From the NCBI GenBank assembly GCA_017893485.1, contig CM030366.1:201619173-201683172 (forward strand): 64,000 nucleotides of DNA, written 5' to 3'. The notes beneath the pieces are model-generated. The model ran no database searches. It had not been told where the DNA came from and saw nothing but the letters and a program-made list of their open reading frames with translations. Both the position numbers and the translations under genes were made by a program. Of the stretch, positions 25,094 to 37,639 are shown piece after piece; position 1 is the first letter of the stretch, and each line of letters starts with the position of its first letter. This stretch comes from Hemerocallis citrina (taxonomy: Eukaryota > Streptophyta > Magnoliopsida > Asparagales > Asphodelaceae).

Positions 25094-25234
25094 GATGGCT
25101 TGACCCTCGGGTTCTTCAGGCTCGGGGTCCTACTCGGGACGCTGTCTGAGTGCTCGAGGAGGAGGGGAAGGCCTTCGATTCCTCATGTCTCTTTGGTCCC
25201 GGGTGTCTTCCCCTTTGAACTCCCGGAGGTACCC

Positions 25235-26649
25235 TCATTGGATGAAGGCCTCGATCTCGTCCTTCAGGGCGAGGCAATGGTAGGTGTCATGCCCGTTGTC
25301 TCGGTGGAAGCGGCAGTAGAACCACTGATCCCTCCTTTTGTTGTTGTTGGTTGGTCGAGGAGGGAATTGGACGAGGTCCTTGTCTTCGATCGCTAAGAGG
25401 ATAGTTGACACGTTCTGCGTCAGTGGAATGTACCTCTCAAAGCGGGGGACCGGAAGGACCCTTTTCGCGACGCCCCCATCTTTTGGGACTTTCTTTGCTG
25501 GCTCTGCCTCGTCGACCTTGCGTTTATCCTTTCCGGAGACTTCTTTGGAGTCCTCTGGATTCAGGGCCTCCTCGGCCCGGATGTACTTTTTTACCCGATT
25601 GAGAAGGTCAGGGAAATCGATCGCAGGCTTCTTCGCCAGGGATGCCTTCAGCTGACCATGCCGGAAGTTGTGTCGGAATGCTGCCGAGGCGACCCCTGGG
25701 TCGAGGGAGGAGACCGACCTCGCCTCTGTGGTGAACCTTCGGACGAACAGCCGGAGCGACTCCCCTTCCTTCTGTCGGAGGCCCAGCAAGGACGCGCTCG
25801 TCTTCTCGGCTTTCCTACTGGTCACGAAGTGGGCGAGGAAGTTGCCCTCCAGTTGGTAGAAGAGTAAATGAAGCCGAAGAGGAGCTTAGAGAACCATTCC
25901 CGAGCTGGACCCCGAAGGGTGGCAGGGAAGGCGCGGCACAGGTGGGGATCCGACGCGCTGTGAATCATCATGAGGGTCTTGAAGCCCTCTATGTGATCAG
26001 CAGGATCACCCTCGCCGTCATAAGTTTCGAATTATAGTGGGCAAAAATTCCAGGATATTTCTGCCAGCAAGATTGCTATGGAGAAAGGAGGTCGGGTCGG
26101 CCTGTGGCCCTGAGCCGGCCTCGGGCCGCCGTCGCCGAAGTGGTCAAGGCGGTCTTCCATTTCTTGGAGGCATTTCAGGACGTCATCATCATACTCCGGC
26201 GGGACTGTCGGGCCGCGGGACGCGCTGGCCTCGACATCCGAATGCGAGCGAGAGCGGCGGACCATCTCGTTGACGGGGGTCCCCCGGATAGCCTCCATGA
26301 TCTCTTTTCGGAAGTCTTAGAACTCCTGGTGGGTGACCGGAGCTCGTTCAGCCTGGTTACGTTGGGCCGGCGGCCTCCGACCGATGCGGCTGAGTGTCGG
26401 CTCCTGCCTTTGGGGCGGAGGTCTGGGATGGTTCGGGACCGAGTTGGAAATGGCCCCTCCCCTAGTCCGACTTGTCTGTCAATTCTGGACGACTCCGCGT
26501 AGGTCGGGTACGACCGAACAGGAGGCACCCGACTGGTGTCCGCGGCTGATACCCGGATTGTTGGATCCAAGAGTGTCAGTAGGGACGTCTTGAGGAGGGA
26601 CATCCTGGCGACGCGTAAAGGTGACAGCTCTCCTGGCCTTGGGTGCCAT
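25235..26649 (-). pseudogene. Gypsy-1 gag, frameshifted
   Basis: The likely start is the ATG at 26649, about 80 bp inside the 5' LTR, matching the MA(T/P)K start of Gypsy-2 gag. The N-terminal basic region and the segment with CLQEMEDRLDHF (26298-26032) are in different frames. The capsid C-terminal region is open at 25825-25235 with ARSVSSLDPGVASAAFRHN and an YCRFHRDNGHDTYHC zinc knuckle-like motif. The residue order C..H...GH....C is the variant seen in Tat-type gag proteins. Frameshifts around 26030 and 26300 and a lost capsid segment near 25826-26030 make it non-coding today. Confidence 0.85.
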
Positions 26650-26710
26650 GTAAGCTCAGATTGATGGGATACCGTTGATGGCTAAGCTCGAGTCGGCATC
26701 CACACTTCTT

Positions 26711-26729
26711 CCCACAGACGGCGCCAACC
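26711..26729 (-). other. Gypsy-1 primer binding site
   Basis: On the minus strand the bases just after the 5' LTR read GGTTGGCGCCGTCTGTGGGA. The same sequence follows the Gypsy-2 LTR. TGGCGCC starts are typical of Tat/Athila-type gypsy elements; I do not assign the tRNA. Confidence 0.8.
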
Positions 26730-27319
26730 TGATGCGGTTTGTTTTTGGGAGGTGGCTGTACCAGGTGTGACTTCTTCTCAATTTGTATTTTTGTAGAAGC
26801 TTTGGTATAGATGGTACGCCTGACCCTCAGCCGGGGGAACAACTCGGGAGTAGGCGGGAGTGAGGTGGAGATTTGATGCCCGGCTCGAATCTGGAGGCTC
26901 AGCTCGGATCCAGAGGTCTCGTGTACCTGCACTCGGTCTAGAAACACCAGGGTTGGTCCCGGTGGCAGACCCTCTGACGATATAGTTAATTACGGAAGGA
27001 AAGTAATAGTAACTAGGGTTTGAAAGAGGAAAGATTGATTACTTTTGGAAGGGGTAAAGGGTCTGATATTTATAGAAAAAGCCAACCTGGTCGGACCCGT
27101 TTGGGGCCGGGTCTGGACCCGGTTGCCCGTGGGCCTGGCGTGGCAGAAACCCAAGTGGTATAGGGCTGACGTGGCACGGGCTCGGGGTGGTTTAGGGCTA
27201 ACGTGGCGGAGGCCTGGGTGGTTTTCAGGCTGACATGGCAGACCCGGATGATCCAGCGGTGAATGCCCTTTGAGGAGATCCTGTGGCCCAGGAGGGGCCA
27301 TGTCATCTGACCCATATCA
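26730..27319 (-). repeat. Gypsy-1 5' LTR
   Basis: 590 bp, homologous to 14753-15341. Differences are mainly C/T and G/A, as expected from deamination of methylated cytosines in a silenced element. Confidence 0.93.
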
Positions 27320-27443
27320 ATACTCTATTTCCATATTTTCTTCAAATAATTGAGCCTGAACAATCAAACAAACATGCAAATTCTTTTTTTGATAAAAAAA
27401 AGAACACGCAATTAAATACCTGAACTCTTCATCTACATGGACC

Positions 27444-28602
27444 TGTTGGGATTAGTGGATCTGATATACAAGAACAAGGATTTGAAAATAAAGAAGATGC
27501 GAGACAGCAAGCTACGCAGCAACACACATTAGTAATTGTGCTGGATGCAGTCGACTGCAACTGTCTTATTGCTCTCTCTCTGATTTAACAATCGACCTCC
27601 AGGAGGGCAGTTGACTTTTTTTTTCTCTCTGACTTGCTCGGGACTTATTGCAGTCGACTGCAACGGTGCAGATCAGAATGTTTGATCTATGGCTTAGATC
27701 GAATCTACTATAATCCTATATATATATCTATGGTGTACTATTATTATGGTTAACAAGAGAAGAACAAGTGATTTCTAGCAGCTGTTTTAGAAAGAGGGAA
27801 AAAAAAAGATAAACCTTACACCTTGGTGGCGAATTCTTGAGTGATTGTAAACTTGTTTCTCTTCATATTTTCTAGTGAAAATCGCAAAAGAGCATCTACG
27901 CGGAAAAATAGCCATTGCAATATGGAACCTCGAAAAAATCGTGTGTGTTTGTATTGTTGGCTTTGTTTGCTTGTGTTTCTTTGATTTGATTCTTTGTTTG
28001 CATCTCGGGTTTGAATATTTCTGCACTAAACTCAACAAAGTGGTATCAAACCACCAGGTCGGTTGTTTGAGATGGGAGGCAAAAATAAAATCAAGAGATC
28101 TGATGGAACAGAGTTCTCAATGTTGAAGATTCAAATGACAGCGTATCTCCGATAGAAAGATCTAGATAATCTATTGTTTGGCACGAAGCCAGAAGGAGTG
28201 AAGGTAGGATCCAGTTGATGCGGCGGTTTGGAATCGTTTAGATCAGAAGGCGCTTGGGCAAATTCAGTTGTCGATGAGTAGGAAAATGCTTTTTCATGTT
28301 GAGAAGGCAAAGACCTCAAATAAGGCAATGGAGATTCTTACACATATGTACGAGAAACTGTCCGAATCGAACCAGATTACTCACTTGAAGAAGTTTGTCA
28401 ACATGAGAGTGGCTCAGTGGCGAAGCATGTGAATAATTTATGTATGGTATACAATCAACTGGAATCGACAAGGTTGAAATTTGTGGAGCGAGCACATGCA
28501 TTGTTACTACTATGTAGTCTTTCCGACGGTTATTGTCCATTAAAATAAACTATCACAAGTACTATGACTGATTTGACTATTGTGAAGGATGTTGTGAGTA
28601 TC
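27444..28602 (+). mobile_element. Copia fragment (copia-Y): LTR and start of gag
   Basis: A probable LTR at 27444-28037 (TGTTGGGATTAG...ACTCAACA, 594 bp) is followed by a primer site TGGTATCAAACC at 28041 and a gag beginning near 28070. The element is cut at 28603 by a second copia. I could not find its continuation to the right of that insertion. The LTR contains TTGCAGTCGACTGCAA-type palindromes at 27548 and 27651. Confidence 0.75.
28070..28602 (+). pseudogene. Copia-Y gag N-terminal part, broken
   Basis: From ATG 28070 the frame resembles the gag at 43680-44440 (KIKRSDGTEFSMLKIQM, then a LDNLLFGTKPEGV block). Stops at about 28157 and 28215 and several frame changes interrupt it. Later parts still align: AKTSNKAMEILTHMYEKLSE, LKKFVNM and AKHVNN. 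The frame is cut by the nested element at 28603 in the gag region ending GAAGGATGTTGTGAGTATC. Confidence 0.75.
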
Positions 28603-29307
28603 TGTTAGGAAAACTAAGGATCTTGTAAAGTCTTCGACACAATCAACACAAACCACTAAGCAAACTAGATCGCACCAATCACACAAAGCACACAAGAATT
28701 GTCCTGGTTGGAGCTTTCGCCTTAATCCGGGAGAGGAAGAACTGATATATTATTTCAACTAGAGAAGATACAAGAATATTATAATTCTCACCACGATCCT
28801 CTCTCCAGCCTAACTGAAACTTGGTTGCTACTTACAATGGAGAAACTCTTTCACCCTCACATATGAAGTACTCTCTTCTTTTATTCGGCACTCAATAGAA
28901 TCATATCGTTCTAAGAGCCGTTTACATTGTACTTATAGATCTAGAGAAATCGTAGTTTAGATATCTTGATACAATAGTCATCCGATGTATACTGAAGAGA
29001 TAAACATACAATTAGAGCCGTGTGATCTAATCAGAAGACAAAGTGGGCAACAATCGAATCAACAAACCCGCACCTAAAAAATCCATCAGCGTCGCGGACG
29101 ATCGACCACACATAGTTGCAGTCGACCGCAACTGCCAGACCAACGACCGGAGAAGGTGACAGTTGACCGGCGAGCGACTGTCCCTTTCTCTGTTGGCTGC
29201 TGCTGCTGGCTGTTTCTCCTTCTCTTCGATCATTCGCTTTGAACCCTCTACTTGTATCACCATCTTCTCTTCACACCGAATAAGTATGCAAGACATAAAA
29301 TCCAACA
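28603..29307 (-). repeat. Copia-Z 3' LTR
   Basis: 705 bp; shares most of its sequence with 30890-31470, including TCTTCGACACAATCAACACA and GTTGCAGTCGACCGCAACT. Confidence 0.85.
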
Positions 29308-29949
29308 ATCTCCACCTTGGATTGCATACTCATGAATCCATACCTGTGTGATTTAAAACTCTTCTAGACATTTTTTCTCCGCTTTGTAAACAACACGTTT
29401 CTATGGCTTCTTCTACTAGTTGAACAAACCTCCACCTATTTTCCTCCAGCTGTATGCCCCCTTCAAGGACACACCCCTGTAGATGTAATCATGGAGGTGT
29501 CACCCACCACATGAACTCCACCTACTTCAAGGCTCTTTCCACCTTCCAATGATATTCGAACGTTGCAGTCTTGATTTGGTAATTCTAGTGACGGATTACA
29601 AGATGATGTGTTAGGAACAATGGGCTTCAATACACTCGGTCGAGTTTTCCTGCTCCCACAAAGCTGGTAGAGGTTGTGCTGACCCTACCCAATTCCCTTC
29701 TTACCCTTCATTACCTCACGACGACTATTCCAAACTGTCAAAACTCCACCTCGAGCTGTGTACCTGCAGCCACGAGCATCAAGAGTCCTCAAGGATATCA
29801 AATTCTATTGTATCGAAGGAATATGCATGACCGCTCCTAGTGTAAACTCTTTACCATCTGGCGTCCCCAATTGCATTGTTCCCTCACCCACTACTTCACA
29901 AATCTCACCACTTCCGTTCTCACACTACGACCTGTTGACGACTTGTAAG

Positions 29950-30837
29950 TAGAAAACATTTTCCGCACGGAGTAAATATGAGAAAAACTTCCCGAATCAA
30001 GATACCAACTTGAATCCACATTTGAAGAACTTGAAACAAGAAGACAATAGTCATCATTATTACCTGACTCAGTTGCGCTGACTATATGGGTTTGTTCCGC
30101 TTTTTTAGTAGCACTCTTCTGACTCAACCACTTGCAATAGTCTCTCTGTAATGGCCAACTCCTCTGCAATAGTGGTAACGAATCTTACCCTTGTGTGCAG
30201 CATCCCTTCCAATTGAAGTATCACCATCCACCGTAAAACACCATGTAGAAATAGACCCTCCTTTATGAGTCTCCTTTCTTAGTTCATCTTCCTTCAGTCC
30301 CTTAATCACCCCCGTTACAGTAAGTGTCTCCTTGACTGATTTCCCATGTAGCATGGTAGTTATCAAGTGATCATAAGAAGTTTACAGTGAATAAATCAAG
30401 TTTAAAGATTTATCCTCTTCGCTAAGGTCATCAACGTTAATCGCATTCAGTTCAGATATTACCTTATTGAACTCCACAATATGATCTTGAATATGGGTAC
30501 CTTCTTTCATTGAGAACCTAAACAGTTTCCTCTTCCAATATATTCGATCTAGCAACGACGACCCCGAGTAGTTAGATTAGAGTCTCGCCCACAGACTCAA
30601 CGCACTTGTCTCCTCAAGAAAATTACACTTGACTTCATCTGCCAATTGCAACCAGATTAAACTCAAGGCCTTTAAACAAATCTCATTCCACTTCTCCTAC
30701 TTCATGTCAACTGGCTTCTTCTCTTCTAAGGCAAGGTGCAAGTTCTTCTGAACCAAAACATCATACATGTCCACCTTCCATAGATTGAAGTTGATCTTAC
30801 CATCAAATCGCTTGATCTTCATCTTTTGATCTGCCAT
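29950..30837 (-). pseudogene. Copia-Z gag and protease start, broken
   Basis: The start at 30837 gives MADQKMKIKRFDGKINFNLW, a typical copia gag N-terminus. The frame is then broken by several stops. A zinc knuckle-like YHYCRGVGHYRE segment with a damaged first cysteine lies near 30155-30200. The protease signature WYLDSGSFSHI is near 29990-30020. Coding ends shortly afterwards, and no integrase or RT follows before the LTR. Such gag-only elements depend on full-length relatives for movement. Confidence 0.78.
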
Positions 30838-30889
30838 ATCCTCCAAGAAACTCGAACAAATCCACGAACCTGATTGCTTTGATAACAAC

Positions 30890-31470
30890 TGTTAGGAAAA
30901 CTGAGAATCTTGTTAAGTCTTCGACACAATCAACACAATCCACCAAGAAAACTAGATCACACCAATCACACAAAACACACAAGAATTTTCTCGGCTATGG
31001 CTTTCACCTTAATCCGGTGGAGGAAGAACTGAGATATTATTTCAACTAGAGAAGATACAAGAATATTACAATTCTCATCACGACCCTCTCTCAAGCCTAA
31101 TTGGAACTTGGTTGTTGCTTACAATGAAGAAACTCTCTTACCCTCTCATATGAAGTACTCTCTTATTCTATTCGGCACTCAATAGAATCGTGTCGTTCTA
31201 CGAGTTGTTTACATTGTATTTATAGATCTAGAGAAACCCTAGTTTAGATATCTTGATACAATAGCCATCCGATGTATACTGAAAAGATAAATATACAATT
31301 AGAGCCATACGATCTAATCAGAAGACGAAGTGGGCCTCAATCGAATCAACAAACCTGCACCCAAAAAATTCATCAGCGCCGCAGACGGTTACCGCACATA
31401 GTTGCAGTCGACCGCAACTCCCAGACCATCGGCCCGAGAAGGTGACAATCGACCGCACAGTCGACTGTCT
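30890..31470 (-). repeat. Copia-Z 5' LTR (outer end unclear)
   Basis: Starts TGTTAGGAAAACTGAG and tracks the left copy to about 31470 (AGTCGACTGTC...), after which the two diverge. The adjacent minus-strand GTTGTTATCAAAGCAATC is a decayed initiator-Met-type primer site. Confidence 0.75.
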
Positions 31471-34315
31471 ATTTTCCTACTGTCCAAAAGAAAATCGGCT
31501 CAGATCCAGATGGATCAGGTTCGGATCAGTTCGGGGTTGAACATATGAATTGATTCCAGACCGGGTTAGACTGGGCCTTGTTGGATTTTGTTGGAACCCG
31601 AATTCCAAAGGAGAGATGGCTAGGGTTTCGGTGGAGAGCCCTAGCAGGAGAGGCAAAGCAGAAGGCTGCGCTCATAGATCGGAGTAGACGGTCGGGCTGT
31701 GTATAATGCTACGCTACCACCGAACGTCTACAAGGAGGCAACGGTAACGACAGCACAGAACAGGATATCCGGTGGCACAATTGTCTCCGCTCAGTGCTGT
31801 TGTGGTCAACGGCAGCGGGGAACGTCGTAGGTCGACTCCTTCTCGGGTTTGGATCTGGAGTGCCGGGTCAGGTTTGGTGTGAACCAGGATCTGGGTTTCG
31901 ACCTGGTTATGTGAGAACCCGAGAAAAAGAGACAGATCGGGTAGTGGCAACAATCCAGATCAGAAGGCTGCGGCAGTTTGAGACTGCCGCAGGGCAGCGA
32001 TGGTGGTCGGAGGGAGGTCGACAATGAGGGAGCAGCACAGAGTTGGATTGGTTTGGATCTGGTGTTCAGATCGAGGGGCGGAGATGATGGGGATTTTAGA
32101 TTGTATTTGGATCTGAATTTAATTTGTTTTTTTAATGGCTGCAGGTCTAGGGACATATATCTTACACTCAACACAAACACTCAACACAAACAAATTAAAT
32201 TAAGGACATATATCTTACACTCAACACAAACACTCAACATCTATAAGAACCCTATGATGGCTTTATTAATTAAGGACATCCCAAGATTACAAACTGAGGG
32301 CATTTGGTTGCAGGTAAGATTCAATGGAAGTTGCGAAATTGGTGTCTGCATCATCAGTAGCGAAAAGAGTTTTCAGATAATTTGTTTTAATGTTAGGAGA
32401 ATGCAAGATCAACCACTACAGCAAAAATGAAAAAAACAAATTTCTCGAGTCCTGAAAATGGTTTGATTCCTACCGAGAGAGAGAGAGAGAGAGAAGCCTA
32501 GTTTCAAATCATTCTATATCATGATAATGAAATAGAGCAAGCAGGTGGATTCTCATTTATTTTACTTGTAACTCAACGAAGGGGAAAGAGAGGAATTTCA
32601 GACCCCTCCATTCATGGAATCTACGGTGACAGATTTTCGAAAGACAGGTACTTGTAACTAATCCTCATTCAAAATAATTTGGATATAAATACCCATGCCG
32701 TGTTATGACAATTATTTTGATGAGCGTGCTATGCATTCAATACAGAAAGGCAATTAATCAAGAAAGCTATAGAAGTGAATATATAACCTACACAAAACAG
32801 TGTGCTAATCCAACCAATCTTGCTTGTATAATGGTAAGAGCCACTGGCTTATGTCTCTTGAATGTCGGTAAGATGTACTCCTATGGAGATCATTCATGAT
32901 TGGTCATGAAATAGCTATGAAACAGCTATGTCTGGTTACCATATGTCCGAATGAGGATTGGTCTTATTCAAACATTCAAATCTTTAGCATATGCCCTATA
33001 GAATTCAGATATGACCATTAGTTTCATACAAGGACAAATAATTATTATGATACATGTTGTATTATTTTAAGTTTTATCTCAAACACATAGATATATATAT
33101 ATATAGTAAAATTTAATGTGGCATGCAGTATCTACACTTCACTAGACAAATGAACATGCCCTTTCAATTACAGAAATATGGATATAAACACGTGTTACAT
33201 TATTAAAAATTTGTACCTGTCAAATCATCCATCCACCATTCCAAATTAAAGAGGCTAGCACATCACCGCTTCTCCTTCTCCATCAAAAGGAACAGGGAGG
33301 AAACCTACCACCCTGTTGGTTGGACGAAAATAAAACGTGGGAGTAGAACGGAATTAATGAGTACGTAGCATTCGGTGAATTAATCATTCCTGTTCCTGTT
33401 CCTGTTCAAGTGTCAAGCAAATAAAGACACAGTGAGATAATAACAATAATAAGTACTCAATAATATTATAGATTCTATTTACCAACCACTTAATTTTTAT
33501 ATTTCATGAAAGCCAAAATGCACAGCCCAAAGTATGAATGATTCAGTATGTATGCATCCCTTATGACGATGACACGTCAACTAATGGAAGTATATAGTAG
33601 TAACAATATTATTATACCAAAAAATTGTGTGACTTATTCCTATTTCACATTATATATATACACTTCAATAAAAAAAAGGGTTATGCCATCAATTTGAAGC
33701 TTATCGATCTCTTTAAGAAATTATAAATATGAAACAGTTGACTTACACTACCAAGATGAAAGATGGAGCCTAGGAAAAATTATACTATAATCTGCAGTAA
33801 TCTGAGGTCATGCAAGAGCACAGCTCTTTGCATTCGAAAAGATATAATGTACTCTAATGGATATATATGAAATTTTCTGACTTAGAGGATTATAGGATGC
33901 CAAGGGGGACGATTGAATCTCCTCAAGATTTGTGGCCCAATCTCATTTCATTGGAGATATTGGATCTCTGTCCCTCGAATGATCATCAAATCATGTTGGA
34001 GACACAGATCTCGAGGAGATCCACTGGCCTCTTTCCACTGTATATGTGATATTTTCCCACCAAAGTGAGGGAAAGGGGAATTTAATTTATCTTTTTTCAG
34101 TGATCAGGTCACCATATATCCACATGATATATGCAACTGCAAACTTATTGTAGGCCCATTTCAGCAATTAATCAAAGATTACTACCCAAGACATTATTGT
34201 GTCCGAGAAGAGATGGTGACCTAAGTTTGTACGTACCATTTATTACCTGCCTGACTGTAATTGTTCAAGAATCTGTATCTGTAGGAACCACACTGACCTG
34301 GTATATTCAATACGG
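31471..34315. other. AT-rich region without a recognisable gene
   Basis: The first 650 bp (to about 32120) are richer in GC and have open frames on both strands that I do not recognise; they may be element UTR. After that the sequence is AT-rich. It holds a direct duplication of about 36 bp (ACATATATCTTACACTCAAC at 32152 and 32207), a GA microsatellite at 32478-32496 and short AT runs near 33090 and 33650. An open frame of 60 codons at 33867-34049 has no family resemblance I can name. Confidence 0.55.
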
Positions 34316-34597
34316 AATTTTTTCCCAAAACGATCCATTTTTGCAAAGTTTTTTTCCAAACCGCCCTACTTTTTTTTTATTTCCCAAAGCGCCCCACTCG
34401 GTCTCTCAAAGACCGAGTCTAGTGCTTTTAAACTCGGTCTTTGAAAGACCGAGTCTTGCGCTTTGAAAAATCAAAGAGCAAGACTCGGTCTTTCAAAGAC
34501 CGAGTCTATTTGCAAGACTCGGTCTTTGAAAGACCAAGTCTTGACTCTTTGCGTATTTCAAAGCGCAGATCCCCTTTCTTTCTTCTTCTTCTTCTCG
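34316..34597 (+). repeat. MULE left terminal inverted repeat
   Basis: Pairs with 42635-42914. It contains several copies of a palindrome GACTCGGTCTTTGAAAGACC followed by GAGTC, and ends in a TTC run that faces the GAA run of the other TIR. Confidence 0.9.
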
Positions 34598-34940
34598 ACT
34601 TTAACCTATTCTATTTCTCTAACCCATCTTCCTAAATCTAGGGCGACCTCCTACCCACAAAATCTAATCTTAATCTAAATATATATACCAATATCTTCCT
34701 AACCCTCTAACCATCTCCACTATAATAACCCAAAACCCTTATTTTGAAAGATCCATTTTTTTTATTTTTGCTAAATTTGAAGTGGGTAGCAACTTCAACT
34801 CTTTTACCGAAATACATACGGCTCTGTTCTTGACGCTTGTGAAGGTATGATGAATATTGGCCTTTAATTTTCTGAAATTTGGTATAGATTTTGTTTGCGT
34901 TTAGATAATAACTCGCATATTTTAATAAATATACCTAGGT

Positions 34941-37609
34941 ATGGATCTTGAGATTCCTATTTGGTTATACTTTGGTGGTGAAATTATTCGTGATCCAAAG
35001 ATTGGTTGTTGTTATAGTCATTTGGAACCGAAAATAGTTTGGGTACCCCGTACCATTACATTTGAAGAACTAGTTGAAAAAATCTATGAAGTTACTAATT
35101 GGGATAGGAGTGAATAGAATGTGAAAATTTTAGCACGATACGCAGCAGGAAGAGGAGGTATTCAGTATTTTATGACAGTGCCCGTACCTACTGATAATGC
35201 GCTGAAGTCATTGATTGCTAGGACATTTGATCCGAATTGTGCTTGGTCTGTATTAGAGTTATATATTCAGCAAATTCGAGTTGTAAATACTCAGCCACAT
35301 GATATCCCCAGTGCAAGCTTCATACGGGTAGTACCTATACAGCAGTCGAGGCCTAACCCCGATCAATCTTCACAACCAAATCCGGTATCCTCACAAGAGA
35401 ACACCTTCACAAATACAACAATTCCGGATTCTGTAAATGTTGAGCTGCCACGCCAACCAAGCCCGGTTCCTGACTCTGTTCCAAATGACAGTATGTTTGA
35501 ACCTTTCAAAACGCAGTGATTAACAACAGCTTATTAGATGATGATGAAGAAGAGGAAGAAACAGACGATGATGAAAGTTTAGAAAGTGATGATGGAGAAG
35601 AAGATGATGATGTAGCTAATGTAAATCCTTCGAACAATAGTTCTAATGAAGTGAGAGCTACTGATAGTATGCTAATGTTAACGCTCATGTTACGGAGGAG
35701 ATGGCTGAAGCTGCTAGAGTACCCCCATTTCCACAAGAATCTTCTGGTTCATCCAATGTAGACGAATTTTACGTTGGACAGGAGTTTGTTAGTAAAGACT
35801 CCCTTCTGCATGCTGTGAAGGTGTATTCTATCAAGAAACATCGTGAATTTGTCACATTGAAAACATCACCGTCACTATACACTGTTAAATGTAAAATGGC
35901 ACCTAGAAAACGTACAATAGAGGAGATCGTACAAGGTCCCCCAGGAGTAAGTGATGGTGGATGCCCTTGGAGATTACGAGCTATTGTTCCAAAAGGAGGG
36001 AGAAATTTTGTGGTGAAGAAGATAGTTGGCCCTCATACTTGTACGAATCCCACGTTGAATCAAGACCACTGCAAAATTGATGCTAACCTTGTTAGTAATT
36101 TGATTGTGGGTGTGGTGAAGAAGGATATTGCTGTATCACCGGGGGCAATTATTGAGATTGTGAAAATAGAATATAATTATCAGATTTCATATAAGAAAGC
36201 TTGGAAAGCAAAACAAAAGGCAATTGAGAGGTTGTACGGTACCTTCGAAGAAGCATACACGAAGTTGCCTTTTCTACTAACAGCAATTCAAGCAGCAAAT
36301 CCAGGTACCATTATCCACTGGGATAAATTTGAGTCTAGCCCCAGCGAGGAAACATTCAAGGGAGTATTTTGGGCATTTGGTCCTTCGATTGAAGGTTTCA
36401 AGTCTTGCAGACCGGTTATTAGTGTAGATGGAACTCACTTGTACGGTAAGTACAAGGGTTGTTTGCTAATTGCTGTTTCCTCGGATGCGAATGGTTGCTT
36501 ATTTCCTTTTGCATTTGCATTGGTTGATGGAGAGAGTATAAATACGTGGACATGGTTTATGACTTGCGTCCGGCATTATGTCACCGATCGCACTGAGTTG
36601 TGTGTTATCTCGGATCGTCATGCTGGTATATTGTCTGCTATGGATTTGCAAAACGGTGCTTGGAACGAACCGAATGGATTTCATCGATATTGCATGCGTC
36701 ATTTTGCTACAAATTTTTTTAGTAAATTTGGTAGCAAGGCATTGCACAAGAAGGCCAAAAGTATAGCTTGTCAACACCAACCCAAAAAGTTCATGGCCAA
36801 ACTCGCCGAACTTGAAACCGTCAATGTCGAGGCGGCTAACTGGTTGAAAGAGAAGCCGGTTCAGAAATGGGCACTTTATGCAGATGAAGGTCGACGATAT
36901 GGAATGATGACTACGAACCTGTCAGAATGCTTCAATTCAGTACTGAAAGGAGTCCGTAGTTTACCAGTAACTGCGATTGTTGAAACGATTTTTTTACGTC
37001 TCAACTCTTACTTTACTACTCGTCGACAGGAAGCTAGTAAGCTTTTATGTGAAGGGAAAATTTTTGCTAAACGTGTACATGATTTGATTGATAGTCGCCG
37101 TGAAAGAGCAAATCAACATGTGGTTACAATGTTTCATCATCAGCCTGGAGTTTTTTTCCGTCAAAACTGGTATACGCATGGTAAATGGAGAACAGAAGGG
37201 TGGGAACTTGCACACCGTGAATTTGGGTACGAAAACATGCACATGTATGAAGTTTCATCTATATCATATTCCCTGTTCTCATGTATTAGCAGCCTGTGCA
37301 TATCGTGCAATCGATCACAAGCCTTATGTTGATAAATTTTACCTTATCACGTCATTAGCACAAACTTGGGCTCCTGTGTTCAGTCCTATTCTAGATGAAG
37401 CATATTGGCCTACTATCGACGGTCCACGACTTGTACCAGATTCTAGTTTGCGACGTTCACGGAAAGGCCGGCCTAAATCCACGAGAATACGCAACGATAT
37501 GGATGTGAGAGATAGTTATAGCAGGGGTACAAGAATGAAATGTTCAAGGTGCGGGTTGGAAGGACACAACAAGCGTCGATGTACTAACAGAGCATCACAA
37601 AACAATTAA
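34941..37609 (+). pseudogene. MURA-like MULE transposase, broken
   Basis: The enzyme would bind the TIRs and cut and join the transposon. From ATG 34941 the N-terminal domain reads through a stop near 35115 to 35519, then a Ser/Pro linker. An acidic stretch lies in another frame (35516-35700). The main frame 35701-37332 holds a zinc/WRKY-like N-domain with C...H (GCPWRLRA, GPHTC) and the MULE catalytic domain: Asp in VISVDGTHLYGKYKG (36427), Asp in CVISDRHAGIL, CMRHF and Glu in TTNLSECFNSVLKG. The SWIM zinc finger (CTCMKFHLYHIPCSH) and C-terminal knuckle (CSRCGLEGHNKRRC) are in a third frame ending at 37609. The last shift fits an indel in the T run at 37150-37156. Confidence 0.92.
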
Positions 37610-37639
37610 AATTTGAATTTGTGCTTCCTATTGTGTTTG

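Larger units (their letters stand above)
14753..27319 (-). mobile_element. Gypsy-1: Tat-like Ty3/gypsy retrotransposon, 12.6 kb
   Basis: LTRs at 14753-15341 and 26730-27319 begin TGATGCG and end CATATCA, flanked by a perfect 5-bp duplication ATACT (14748-14752 and 27320-27324). Coding runs on the minus strand, so the right LTR is the 5' one. From right to left come gag, protease, RT, a shortened integrase, then 7.3 kb between pol and the 3' LTR containing tandem arrays and a plus-strand gene. Large size, tandem repeats downstream of pol and an extra antisense gene are features of the plant Tat lineage. The two LTRs differ at about a dozen sites in their first 190 bp, mostly transitions, so the insertion is not recent. 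Confidence 0.95.
28603..31470 (-). mobile_element. Copia-Z: short copia element lacking most of pol
   Basis: Two homologous repeats flank 1.6 kb of internal sequence: 28603-29307 (3' LTR) and 30890 to about 31470 (5' LTR, its outer end not matched). On the minus strand the LTR starts TGTTGGATTTT and ends TTTCCTAACA. The internal region holds gag and the protease start only; integrase, RT and RNase H are missing. A purine tract AAGGTGGAGAT adjoins the 3' LTR. The element sits inside the gag of copia-Y. I could not confirm the target duplication because the right end is rearranged. Confidence 0.78.

Noticed and set aside
31660..32430. Host gene in the 31.7-32.4 kb region
   Set aside because: Open frames occur on both strands with no recognisable motif, and duplicated AT-rich sequence follows; not enough to call a gene.
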